Positions 7,966 through 15,710 of a stretch of DNA of 40,367 nt are shown one piece after another (positions within the stretch are counted from its first letter, which is position 1; the number at the start of each line of letters is the position of its first letter). Position numbers and translations under genes: made by a program. The stretch is taken from NCBI GenBank assembly GCA_029940375.1, contig JAPYUX010000005.1:65621-105987 (forward strand), written 5' to 3'. Under the pieces are notes generated by a model. That model ran no database searches. It saw nothing but the letters and a program-made list of their open reading frames with translations, and was not told the DNA's origin. Origin of the DNA: Dehalococcoidia bacterium (lineage in GTDB: Bacteria; Chloroflexota; Dehalococcoidia; Lucifugimonadales; Lucifugimonadaceae).

Positions 7966-8304
7966 TTGCTAATAGATAGTTTAAATAAAGGAACAGATTT
8001 TAAAAGAGTTAGAAGATTTGGTAAAAGAGAGAAATATAAATTTGTTACCTTATCAATATTATCAACTCAGAATGATCATTTTCGTTTAGGTTTTCAAATC
8101 AGCAAAAAAATTGGAAATGCCGTACGAAGAAATAGAATTCGTAGACAAATTAGACACTTGTTTTATGAAATATTTGAAAAAATTGTTGAACAAAAAAGAA
8201 CAAAATCTTTGTGGATACTAATTTATGTAAGTCCCGATATAGATAAGGTGAACTTTAAAGACTTCAGATCCTATCTTTATAGTTATTTTAATCTCATAGA
8301 TTAG
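7966..8304 (+). CDS. rnpA: Ribonuclease P protein component
   Basis: This 112-residue basic protein assists the RNase P RNA in 5' maturation of tRNAs. The RNR signature is present as KKIGNAVRRNRIRRQIRHLF, preceded by the conserved substrate-groove region RLGFQISKK. The only sensible start is TTG at 7966, nine bases after the rpmH stop, so a rare initiation codon is used. Order and spacing match the canonical rpmH-rnpA pair. Confidence 0.93.
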   Translation: MLIDSLNKGTDFKRVRRFGKREKYKFVTLSILSTQNDHFRLGFQISKKIGNAVRRNRIRRQIRHLFYEIFEKIVEQKRTKSLWILIYVSPDIDKVNFKDFRSYLYSYFNLID

Positions 8305-8313
8305 GGAAAAAAA

Positions 8314-9759
8314 TTGACATATATATGGAATATGATTCATAAGAATCTTATTAAGGCATCACTAGAATCACTTATCTTTTATAAAAGAGCAATATCGCCT
8401 TACGTAAGTGGACAATGTAATTTTTCAATTACTTGCTCAGAATATGCACAAAAAACTATCTCTTCAAAAGGGATAATTAAAGGATTATTTTTATCAATTG
8501 CTAGAATTATAATTTGTTCACTATATCCAATAATTAAAAGATTTAATCTATCTAATAAAAAAATTTCATTGAAGATTTTTTTCTTTTTTTCTTTATTATT
8601 CATTATTTGTATTTCTTGCACAAATTTTTCTCCCCAAGGAGGGTGGTCTAATGTTGTAAAGGATACAAATCAGGAAGAATTTTACGTTATTTCTGATGAA
8701 GGACGATTATTTCAAATTCAATTCAATGATCAAATCCCAATGATTAATTGGTCATATCCTGAAGAAGAAAATGGAACATCATATTCTAGTCCTATAATTC
8801 GACAAAATTCTGTTATTGGCGCCACATACAAATGTAAAGGACAGGCTTGTCAGGGAGATATTGTTGAATTGGATAAACTATCTGGAGAGGTTTTGTGGAA
8901 AAAAACTATACCTTCTAAAATAAACTCGAATTTAATCATAATTAATGACACATTATTTGTAGCTTCACTAAACAATGAAAAAGAAGATAAGATAAACGAT
9001 GCTTCTATATATATGATTTCATTGAAAGAAGGAGCAATAGGTGAAATTATTGGTAAAATTCCTATTGAAGGTGAAATTTGGTCCGGTATTCATTCTTATG
9101 GAGAAGAGAATATCATAGTGGGTACAATGAAAGGGATGATATATTCCTATAATGTTGATGAACTATTATCCGTCAAAAATAAAAAATATTCCGAAGCTTT
9201 AATTTTTTCACACAAATTTCCTCATGCAATCAATTCCCCTTTGGCTGTACATAATAAAAGATTATTTTTTGGAGATATTGCTGGTAATTTCTATTCTATA
9301 AAATTAGAAGATTTTAAGAATAATCAATTAGATAAAATAAAAATTTTAACTACTAATGAATGGATTATTAATAATCCTATTTTCCTTAATGATGAAGTTT
9401 ATTTATTCACTTTAAATGGTGATATATATGTTTTAGATTTTGATACTAATGAAGTTAAGGATAAGTTTTCAATTGATAAAATCGTTGTAGGTGATCCCAT
9501 CATTTTATCTGATGCATCTGATCAAAAATTCTTGATTCCTACTGAGAAAAAAGGGATAGAAATTGTTAGCAATAATGGATTTGAAAAAGGATCTAGTTTA
9601 GGAAATTATCCGACAGATAAAAAATTATATAGTACTCCATTAATTGATGGTCGAACATTATTGATACACACTCAAGACGGAGAAATACTTTTTTTCAGTA
9701 TAAAATCAAGAGATTTAATTTATTGTTTGGATCTAAATAAAGGATCGGTTTGTGATTAA
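8314..9759 (+). CDS. yidD: YidD membrane insertion factor fused to a PQQ-type beta-propeller
   Basis: The 481-residue frame joins two unlike parts. Residues about 8-75 are YidD, with FYKRAISPY, the Cys motif CNFSITCSEYA (Cys35, Cys41), GIIKGLFLSIARIIIC (Cys69) and YP. The usual final GGxDPVP segment is missing. Residues 83-102 form a basic start plus a hydrophobic helix ending in a lipobox-like FIICISC. From there about 380 residues carry PQQ/WD-like blade repeats (GEVLWKKTIP, GDIYVLDFDTNEV, GEILFFSI). The start is TTG 8314 (GGGA seven bases upstream) or ATG 8332. The propeller could be a separate lipoprotein starting at in-frame TTG 8569, but no Shine-Dalgarno precedes it. It sits directly before yidC, as yidD normally does. 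Confidence 0.8.
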   Translation: MTYIWNMIHKNLIKASLESLIFYKRAISPYVSGQCNFSITCSEYAQKTISSKGIIKGLFLSIARIIICSLYPIIKRFNLSNKKISLKIFFFFSLLFIICISCTNFSPQGGWSNVVKDTNQEEFYVISDEGRLFQIQFNDQIPMINWSYPEEENGTSYSSPIIRQNSVIGATYKCKGQACQGDIVELDKLSGEVLWKKTIPSKINSNLIIINDTLFVASLNNEKEDKINDASIYMISLKEGAIGEIIGKIPIEGEIWSGIHSYGEENIIVGTMKGMIYSYNVDELLSVKNKKYSEALIFSHKFPHAINSPLAVHNKRLFFGDIAGNFYSIKLEDFKNNQLDKIKILTTNEWIINNPIFLNDEVYLFTLNGDIYVLDFDTNEVKDKFSIDKIVVGDPIILSDASDQKFLIPTEKKGIEIVSNNGFEKGSSLGNYPTDKKLYSTPLIDGRTLLIHTQDGEILFFSIKSRDLIYCLDLNKGSVCD

Positions 9760-9774
9760 TTTAAGGACAAATTT

Positions 9775-10752
9775 ATGAGTTTTATTAGTTTAATTTGGAA
9801 TTCTATCATTATGAAGCCTATGATTAATAGCTTAGCGCTTCTCTATGACTTATTGGGAGATAATTTTGGATTATCTATCATCTCGTTTACTATTTTAATT
9901 CGATTGATTATGATCCCCCTAACCATACGACAAACTAAACAAATGAAGAAAATGCAAGAACTGCAACCAAAATTAAAAGCTATCCAAAAAAAATACCCCA
10001 AAAAAGATGTACAAACTAAGCAAAAGATGCAGCAAGAAACAATGGCTCTATATAAAGAAGCGGGAGTTAATCCTATAGGTTGTTTAGGCCCGTTGATTAT
10101 CCAAATGCCCATTTGGATAGGACTGTATAGAGCTATATTAAAAACTTCTCCTTCAACACCTGAAGGATTTGTTGATTTGTCAAAATATTTCTATTCATGG
10201 AATGCTTCTATATCAAAAATCCCTTTTAATAGTGATTTTATTGGGATAGATTTAGTTGATTTTGTACAATATGCACCAACTCCTTGGCAATTTGTATTGC
10301 CAATAATAGTAGGAGCTTCTATGTATTTGCAACAGAAATTTTCTATGTCACCAAATACAGACCCTAGACAGCAACAGACCCAGCAAATGATGTTATGGAT
10401 GATGCCTATTATGTTTGCTATTTTTACTTGGCAATTTCCAGCGGGACTGGCTGTTTATATACTTTTCTCAAATTTAATAGGAATCTTGATTCAATATTAT
10501 ATTGGAGGGAAACAACCCATTATGCTTTTAGGTAAATTGTATTTAGGAACAACTGATTCAAGGAATGAATATTTAAATAAAATTGCTGAAACCAAGAAAA
10601 ATAATGAAGAAAATAATGAAGAAAAAAATGAACAAAAAATTATAAAGGAGAATTCAAATGGAACCGAAGATATTCAAAGGAAAGACAGTAGAAGAAGCAA
10701 CAGAAGAAGCTCTAAAAACTCTAGAAACAGATCTAGAAAATCTAGAAATTAA
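9775..10752 (+). CDS. yidC: Membrane protein insertase YidC/Oxa1
   Basis: The 325-residue short (Gram-positive type) YidC lacks the large periplasmic domain of proteobacterial homologues. The hydrophilic-groove arginine is Arg43 in TILIRLIMIPL, followed by the cytoplasmic hairpin MKKMQELQPKLKAIQKKYP and EAGVNPIGCLGPLIIQMPIWIGLY. It inserts proteins into the inner membrane with or without SecYEG. The C-terminus is a charged, ribosome-binding-like tail rich in Glu, Asn, then Arg/Ser (RRSNRRSSKNSRNRSRKSRN). The last 95 bases, encoding this tail, overlap the start of jag in a different frame. The start at 9775 follows AAGGAC. Confidence 0.93.
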   Translation: MSFISLIWNSIIMKPMINSLALLYDLLGDNFGLSIISFTILIRLIMIPLTIRQTKQMKKMQELQPKLKAIQKKYPKKDVQTKQKMQQETMALYKEAGVNPIGCLGPLIIQMPIWIGLYRAILKTSPSTPEGFVDLSKYFYSWNASISKIPFNSDFIGIDLVDFVQYAPTPWQFVLPIIVGASMYLQQKFSMSPNTDPRQQQTQQMMLWMMPIMFAIFTWQFPAGLAVYILFSNLIGILIQYYIGGKQPIMLLGKLYLGTTDSRNEYLNKIAETKKNNEENNEEKNEQKIIKENSNGTEDIQRKDSRRSNRRSSKNSRNRSRKSRN

Positions 10753-11446
10753 GATAATAGATACAGGTAGGGCTGGAATTTTGGGGTTAGGAGGCCATCC
10801 AGCCGAAATAGAGGTGTATGCAGTTGGTTCATTACCAATAACTAAAACTATAAAAAAACCTACTATAAAAAAACCTACTATAAAAAAACCTACTATAAAA
10901 AAACCTACTACAAAAAGATCTACTACAAAAAGATCTACTACAAAAAAAGAAGTAAAGATAATTGATGATTCTGACCAGGAGAAAGATGTAGAAGTAGAAA
11001 CTTTGGTAGGTGAGGTGTTAAATAATTTTATTCAATCAACAGACACTTCAATTGATGTGTATGTAAGAGACGATGTAGAAGAAGGTTCTATTGTATTTGA
11101 ATTAGAAGGAGATGATGCGGGATTAGTAATTGGTAGAAGGGGAGAGACCTTAGCTTCAATTGAGTATTTAGTTAGATTGATTGCAAGTAGAAGTTTAGGT
11201 AGACGAGCAAATGTAATAATTGACGTTGAAGATTATAAATTTAGAAGACGATCAAAACTTAAATCTATAGCTGAAAAATCAGCTTCAAAAGTTGAAAAAA
11301 CAGGGAGCCGTATTTCACTTGAACCTATGTCACCTTCTGATCGTCGAACTGTACACATGGCTCTTGTTGATTACAAAAAAGTAAAAACACAAAGTAGAGG
11401 AGAAGGAGTAAATAGAAAGGTAGTGATAATACCTGTTGAAGATTGA
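10658..11446 (+). CDS. jag: RNA-binding protein Jag/KhpB (Jag-N, KH and R3H domains)
   Basis: This 262-residue protein has three parts. The Jag-N domain (residues 1-50, KTVEEATEEALKTL) is followed by a Lys/Thr/Pro linker of 15-base repeats. The KH domain carries the GxxG-type loop VIGRRGETLASIEYL, and the R3H domain has EPMSPSDRRTVHMAL and SRGEGVNRKVVI. Jag/KhpB proteins bind RNA and influence cell-wall synthesis and division in Gram-positives, and are almost always next to yidC. AAGGAG at 10645-10650, seven bases before ATG 10658, supports this start, which lies inside yidC. It probably relies on translational coupling or independent initiation within the upstream gene. Confidence 0.93.
   Translation: MEPKIFKGKTVEEATEEALKTLETDLENLEIKIIDTGRAGILGLGGHPAEIEVYAVGSLPITKTIKKPTIKKPTIKKPTIKKPTTKRSTTKRSTTKKEVKIIDDSDQEKDVEVETLVGEVLNNFIQSTDTSIDVYVRDDVEEGSIVFELEGDDAGLVIGRRGETLASIEYLVRLIASRSLGRRANVIIDVEDYKFRRRSKLKSIAEKSASKVEKTGSRISLEPMSPSDRRTVHMALVDYKKVKTQSRGEGVNRKVVIIPVED
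10847..10951 (+). repeat. 15-bp tandem repeat in jag linker, seven units
   Basis: Four exact copies of ACTATAAAAAAACCT (10847-10906) are followed by two exact copies of ACTACAAAAAGATCT (10907-10936) and one degenerate copy (10937-10951). They encode a basic linker of the type KKPTI/KRSTT between the Jag-N and KH domains. The period is five codons, so unit gain or loss keeps the frame and only alters linker length. Confidence 0.93.
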
Positions 11447-11448
11447 TT

Positions 11449-12255
11449 ATGTCAAAAATTTTGGTAGTGGGGAATCCTTCTTTAGATCAAATCGATAATG
11501 TTTATTATGGTGCAGGTGGTCCAGTATCCTACATTTCAAACATACTCTCTTCATATAGTCATAATGTGACTATGTTCAGCTCTTTTGCTGACGATTTTCC
11601 CATTGAATCTTTAAACCCTAAAATAAATCTGATAAAAAATATTTCAAAAAATACTACAAAATTTATTTTAAGTTACAAAAATAATTTAAGAGAGCTGAAA
11701 ATTTTCTCAGAAGCAACAAAATTAAACTTAAGAAATTTAAAGAAAAGTATCAATAAATATGATGTTGTATTTTTTGCTCCTGTTTTCCATGAGATTGATA
11801 TTAATGAGGTTAATCAATTGGTAAACTGTAATGACAAATATTTTGTGAGTGTACCCCAAGGATGGATTCGAATAAAAAATAAGAAAAAAATTCTAATAAA
11901 TTTTAATAGACTAAAATTCCTTCCAAAACTAGAAATGATTTTTTTCTCCGAAGAGGAGATTCAATCATCTAATCTAAATATTAATGATTTAAAAAACCTC
12001 GCGAAAATATTAGTCATTACTAGGGGACACATTGGTTCAACAATTTTTTATCAAGAACAGAGATTCAATTTTTCTAGCTATCATGTAAAAAGCATTGATA
12101 CAACAGGTGCAGGAGATATTTATGCTGCTGTTTTTGCTATAACATTTTTTTTAACAAAAGAATTAATATATTCAGCAAATCTTGCATCAAAAATTGCTTC
12201 TGAAAGTACTAAATATTGGGGGATGGAAGGAATTTTTGAAAAAATTTCACACTAA
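11449..12255 (+). CDS. PfkB/ribokinase-family carbohydrate kinase
   Basis: The 268-residue protein has the PfkB fold signatures: an N-terminal MSKILVVGNPSLDQ strand, the glycine-rich GAGGPVSYIS substrate region, VITRGHIGSTIFY, and the catalytic/anion-hole motif DTTGAGDIYAAVF near the C-terminus with the base Asp. It would phosphorylate a sugar or nucleoside using ATP; the substrate is not readable. I start at ATG 11449, two bases after the jag stop. An upstream TTG at 11443 would overlap that stop. It is the last gene of the rpmH cluster, an unusual companion for jag (rsmG or mnmE is common there). Confidence 0.85.
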   Translation: MSKILVVGNPSLDQIDNVYYGAGGPVSYISNILSSYSHNVTMFSSFADDFPIESLNPKINLIKNISKNTTKFILSYKNNLRELKIFSEATKLNLRNLKKSINKYDVVFFAPVFHEIDINEVNQLVNCNDKYFVSVPQGWIRIKNKKKILINFNRLKFLPKLEMIFFSEEEIQSSNLNINDLKNLAKILVITRGHIGSTIFYQEQRFNFSSYHVKSIDTTGAGDIYAAVFAITFFLTKELIYSANLASKIASESTKYWGMEGIFEKISH

Positions 12256-12256
12256 A

Positions 12257-12275
12257 TATTTATTTTGAATAAATA
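12257..12275. terminator. Possible weak bidirectional terminator hairpin
   Basis: A perfect 8-base inverted repeat, TATTTATT/AATAAATA with a TTG loop, lies between the convergent pfkB and nitroreductase stops and is followed by AT-rich sequence. The stem has no GC pairs, so stability is low. Placement is the main argument for termination. Confidence 0.3.
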
Positions 12276-12288
12276 AAAATCTCTATCA

Positions 12289-12954
12289 TCATATGGTTGT
12301 TGAAATCTTTTCTAAAGGAAATTTTTCAATGTCTGGAATTTTTGCCCCCTTATCCGCAAATCCAGTAACTAACAAAAGGAAAGGTCTTTCATTATCAGGA
12401 CGCTTAAAGATTTTATTTAAAAACTTCATAGGACTAGGGGTATGTGTTAATGTTGCTAATCCTGCGTTGTGTAAAGCTGTAATCAGGATCCCTGTTGCTA
12501 TCCCCACCGATTCAGTCGCATAATAATGTTTTACGCGGGAACCATCTGTTAATAAACCGTAATTTTTAACAAATATACATATAAGATAGGGGGCAGTTTC
12601 CAAAAATGGTTTACTATAATTTGTACCTAAAGGTTCTAAGGCTTTCAGCCATTCTCTTGAAGCTTTTCTCTCATAGAATTCTTTCTCTTCTTTTTCTGCA
12701 TTCTCCCTGATTGTTTTCCTAATATCGCTTCGACCTGAAATAGCAAAATGCCATGGTTGCATATTTGCTCCACTTGGAGCTGTCCCAGCACTAAGAATGC
12801 AATTATTAATTATTGATTTAGATACAGATTTTTCAGCAAAATCTCTAACTGTTCGCCTTTGTTTAATGTCTTCATAAAATTGTTTTGATCGCAATTCCAT
12901 TGTTTTATTATCAAAATTACGAATATTACTTATGGGAACTAATTTATGTTTCAT
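12289..12954 (-). CDS. Nitroreductase-family flavoprotein, iodotyrosine deiodinase-like
   Basis: This 221-residue FMN enzyme has the nitroreductase N-terminal phosphate-binding segment KQRRTVRDFAEKSV, then AGTAPSGANMQPWHFAI and a C-terminal GFADKGAKIPDI. The APSGAN-QPWHF form and overall length fit the iodotyrosine-deiodinase/BluB-like branch rather than classical NfsA. Such enzymes reduce or dehalogenate aromatic substrates with NAD(P)H-reduced FMN; the actual substrate is unknown. AAGGAT upstream supports the ATG at 12954. It is first in a loose minus-strand run with the small membrane protein and UbiA-type gene, though its own gap upstream is only 29 bases. Confidence 0.85.
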   Translation of the reverse strand: MKHKLVPISNIRNFDNKTMELRSKQFYEDIKQRRTVRDFAEKSVSKSIINNCILSAGTAPSGANMQPWHFAISGRSDIRKTIRENAEKEEKEFYERKASREWLKALEPLGTNYSKPFLETAPYLICIFVKNYGLLTDGSRVKHYYATESVGIATGILITALHNAGLATLTHTPSPMKFLNKIFKRPDNERPFLLLVTGFADKGAKIPDIEKFPLEKISTTI

Positions 12955-12983
12955 TTTTTATCCTTCTTGGATCATTTTTTAAG

Positions 12984-13193
12984 TTATAATTTTTTGGTTA
13001 ATAAACTCAAAATAACTATACCAAATCCTATACTGACAATACTAATCAAAATAACTTGTACGCCCACCATCTGAGGGTGAGGTATATTCATGATTGTGTT
13101 ACCGTCATTTGTAAATAAAAAGAAAAGCCCAAATCCAACAAACAGATCAATTACTCCAAAGATTATCAATAATATGGCAACGAATTTAGCCAT
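12984..13193 (-). CDS. Small two-helix membrane protein, unknown
   Basis: The 69-residue protein has two clear hydrophobic helices, about residues 4-27 (AILLIIFGVIDLFVGFGLFF) and 43-65 (VGVQVILISIVSIGFGIVIL), joined by a polar loop with NIPHP. It ends in a basic LTKKL tail, which suggests a cytoplasmic C-terminus. No family is recognised. It lies between the UbiA-type gene and the nitroreductase on the same strand. Confidence 0.6.
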   Translation of the reverse strand: MAKFVAILLIIFGVIDLFVGFGLFFLFTNDGNTIMNIPHPQMVGVQVILISIVSIGFGIVILSLLTKKL

Positions 13194-13218
13194 CTTTTTT
13201 TTCTACAAATTTTTTAAC

Positions 13219-13234
13219 AAATCATACATGATTT
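13219..13234. other. Short inverted repeat beside T-tract
   Basis: AAATCAT-AC-ATGATTT is a perfect 7-base inverted repeat followed on the plus strand by a T-rich run. It lies in the 92-base gap upstream of the small membrane gene. No plus-strand gene ends near it, so a terminator role is doubtful; an operator or chance palindrome is equally possible. Confidence 0.25.
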
Positions 13235-13285
13235 TTCTTTTTTAATATTAAATTAAGTTTTTTTAAAAAATATATAAAACTAGCT

Positions 13286-14164
13286 TCAATTCTTAATTAA
13301 ACTTACCAGTATAAATAAGAAAAAAAACATTATTGATAGAAAGATATATTTGTCTTTTAGAATTATTTCTTCAGGGAATTCACCCTTAGAGTCATCATTA
13401 GTCAATTGAATATACCTAATTATTCCCATAAAGAAAAAAAATGAAGTAAGAATAAAAATCCAATTTTTTTGATTTTCAAATACTTCTAACACTGTATAAA
13501 TTAGATATGTAACACAAGTTATTATTCCAAGAAAAAAAATCAATCTTTTGAAAACTTTATTCCTATAAAAAGAGATATTAGATCTTGTGTTATTTAGGTT
13601 GTTTTTACTTTCGGAAACTCGTTTGATGGTTATTATTAGGAAAGAGGATACCCCTGTTAATATGTACAACCAAATGGAAATATCAAAGGATATTGCCATT
13701 GTTCCTGCTGACATTCTTACAATATAAAAAACAACTATAAAAATTAAATCCATTAAAAAGTAATTCTTGAATATGTAAGAATAAAAAATGCTTAATAAAA
13801 GATATAAGATGAATAAAAATAAAACATTTATATTTACTAAATACGCAAAGAAACCTCCAACAATAAAAACCAGAATTATGAACAGAAAAAGTTCTATATA
13901 TTTGATTTCATTGTTGGCAATAGGCCTATTTTTTTTTACAGGATGAAATTTATCTAAATTTCTATCAATAAAATCATTTATTTGATATCCAATTATTGAG
14001 CAGCAGCAAAAAGAAAAAAATGTTAAAAGACTTTTGAAAATTATCATCTGAATATCTGTGTAGCTATATAAAATCCATTTATCAATAGTAAAAAAAATAG
14101 GGACAAAAATTAATAAATTTTTTGTCATTTGTTTTGGTCTTGAACTTATGATAAATTTTTTCAT
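13286..14164 (-). CDS. UbiA-family prenyltransferase, decaprenyl-phosphate phosphoribosyltransferase-like
   Basis: The 292-residue polytopic membrane protein has about eight or nine hydrophobic helices. The N-terminal SSRPKQMTKNLLIFVP matches the RPKQW-KN-L signature of decaprenyl-phosphate 5-phosphoribose synthases. The polyprenyl-binding aspartate motif is NDFIDRNLDKFHP, followed by KKNRPIA. Members transfer phosphoribose from PRPP to a polyprenyl phosphate (in mycobacteria for arabinan), and related bacterial enzymes serve other glycolipids. The acceptor here is unknown. It diverges from purF across a 125-base region holding a long inverted repeat; purF also uses PRPP, which may be coincidence. 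Confidence 0.8.
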   Translation of the reverse strand: MKKFIISSRPKQMTKNLLIFVPIFFTIDKWILYSYTDIQMIIFKSLLTFFSFCCCSIIGYQINDFIDRNLDKFHPVKKNRPIANNEIKYIELFLFIILVFIVGGFFAYLVNINVLFLFILYLLLSIFYSYIFKNYFLMDLIFIVVFYIVRMSAGTMAISFDISIWLYILTGVSSFLIITIKRVSESKNNLNNTRSNISFYRNKVFKRLIFFLGIITCVTYLIYTVLEVFENQKNWIFILTSFFFFMGIIRYIQLTNDDSKGEFPEEIILKDKYIFLSIMFFFLFILVSLIKN

Positions 14165-14176
14165 ATTACCGAATAG

Positions 14177-14229
14177 AAAATATAAAGTATAAATAATAAA
14201 AAAAGGTATTTATTTATACTTTATATTTT
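14177..14229. promoter_or_regulatory. Perfect 20-bp inverted repeat between ubiA-like gene and purF
   Basis: The left arm (14177-14196, AAAATATAAAGTATAAATAA) and right arm (14210-14229) are exact reverse complements separated by 13 bases. The element sits 12 bases above the ubiA-like start and 60 bases before the purF start, in a divergent region. It is therefore not a 3' terminator for either gene. TATA-like elements inside both arms could serve as paired -10 sites, or the repeat could be an operator or cruciform. Confidence 0.6.
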
Positions 14230-14289
14230 AGAACGAAAATGTAACCTTTATATGAGGCATAAATTTTCAAAATAATTGTGAAATGATTA

Positions 14290-15705
14290 ATGGCTATAGA
14301 ATCTCCAAAAGAAGAATGTGGAGTTTTTGGTATTTATAGTGCTAAAGATCAAGTGGCTGAATCAATATACTATGGTCTCTTTGCTTTACAACATAGAGGT
14401 CAAGAAAGTGCAGGAATAACCACCTCAGATCTTAGCGATATACATTCTGTATGTGATTTAGGACTTATAACAAATGTCTTTAAACAAGAAGACATTGAAA
14501 AATTAAAAGGAAATATTGGAATAGGACATACTAGATATTCAACTACAGGAAGTCATTTAAAGGAAAATGCACAACCTTTTAATGTTTATGGAACTAATGG
14601 TGAATTATCATTTGCTCATAATGGTAATGTTATAAATTCATTTGAATTAAGAGAAAGACTACTATCCGAATATGACATTAAGTTTAAGACAAGTACTGAT
14701 TCAGAAATATTGGCACTTTTATATGCAAATGCTGTAGGTAATAATTGGTTAGAAAAATCAACTTATTGCATGCGTTTGGTTAAAGGGGCTTATTCATTAG
14801 TTATGATGACTAAAGATACATTGATAGGAGTTCGTGATCCATTAGGGATCCGACCACTCTGTCTAGGGAAAATGGATGATGCTTGGATTCTTTCTTCAGA
14901 ATCTGCTGCCCTTGCACATATAGGAGCTGAATTTGTACGTGAAATTGAAAACGGGGAAACCGTTGTAATTGATAAAAATGGAATAGAAAGTATAAAATTT
15001 AACTCAGCAGCAAAACAACATTCTCTTTGCATATTTGAACAAATATATTTTGCAAGACCCGATTCAATGTTAGATGGAACTATTGCATATGAATCAAGAG
15101 TGAAAATGGGTGAAGCTCTCGCTAAAGAACATCCGGTTGATGCAGATGTTGTTATTGGAGTACCGGATGCGGCGATTCCAGCTTCTATAGGCTATTCAAG
15201 AGAAAGTAAAATTGATTATGCTGAAGGATTAATTAGAAATAGATATGTAGGTAGAACGTTTATTTATCCCGACCAACGTTTAAGAGAGTTAGGAGTTAAG
15301 ACCAAATTTAATGTGTTAAAAAATGTAGTCAAAAATAAAAAAATTATTTTAGTTGATGATTCAATAGTAAGAGGCACAACCACATCAAGAGTATTACAAC
15401 TTTTACGAGAAGCGGGAGCAGCAGAAGTACATATGAGAGTTTCCTCTCCTCCAATAATCTCTCCGTGTTATTTTGGGGTTGATATGGCAACAAACGAAGA
15501 ATTGATAGCAAATAATTTTGATGTAGAAAATATAAGAAAAATAATTGGAGCTGATTCTTTAGGTTTTCTAAGTTTAGATAATTTATTGAAATCTGTTAAT
15601 TCTAAAAATGGAGAATATTGTAAAGCTTGTTTTACGGGTAATTATCCTATCCCAATTCAATTAGATTTTGACAAATATCAATTTGAAAAATCTAGAAAAA
15701 AATAA
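14290..15705 (+). CDS. purF: Amidophosphoribosyltransferase PurF
   Basis: The 471-residue enzyme carries out the first committed step of purine synthesis, PRPP plus glutamine to phosphoribosylamine. The N-terminal nucleophile is Cys10 in EECGVFGIYS; the nine residues before it would be a removable propeptide. RHTRYSTTG-type glutaminase motifs appear as GHTRYSTTG. The PRPP loop is ILVDDSIVRGTTTSR. The C-terminal GEYCKACFTGNYP supplies Cys ligands as in the Fe-S-containing Bacillus-type PurF. It heads purF-purM-purH with five bases to purM. Confidence 0.96.
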   Translation: MAIESPKEECGVFGIYSAKDQVAESIYYGLFALQHRGQESAGITTSDLSDIHSVCDLGLITNVFKQEDIEKLKGNIGIGHTRYSTTGSHLKENAQPFNVYGTNGELSFAHNGNVINSFELRERLLSEYDIKFKTSTDSEILALLYANAVGNNWLEKSTYCMRLVKGAYSLVMMTKDTLIGVRDPLGIRPLCLGKMDDAWILSSESAALAHIGAEFVREIENGETVVIDKNGIESIKFNSAAKQHSLCIFEQIYFARPDSMLDGTIAYESRVKMGEALAKEHPVDADVVIGVPDAAIPASIGYSRESKIDYAEGLIRNRYVGRTFIYPDQRLRELGVKTKFNVLKNVVKNKKIILVDDSIVRGTTTSRVLQLLREAGAAEVHMRVSSPPIISPCYFGVDMATNEELIANNFDVENIRKIIGADSLGFLSLDNLLKSVNSKNGEYCKACFTGNYPIPIQLDFDKYQFEKSRKK

Positions 15706-15710
15706 ATACT

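Noticed and set aside
10847-10951. CRISPR array in the jag or recA repeats
   Set aside because: The repeats are head-to-tail with no spacers and lie in conserved coding frames.
11443-11448. TTG start for the PfkB-family kinase overlapping the jag stop
   Set aside because: ATG 11449 two codons later gives the normal MSKILVVGNP start of the family.
14230-14245. SOS box upstream of purF (TAGAACGAAAATGTAA)
   Set aside because: Only one half-site matches; the second half lacks GTTC.
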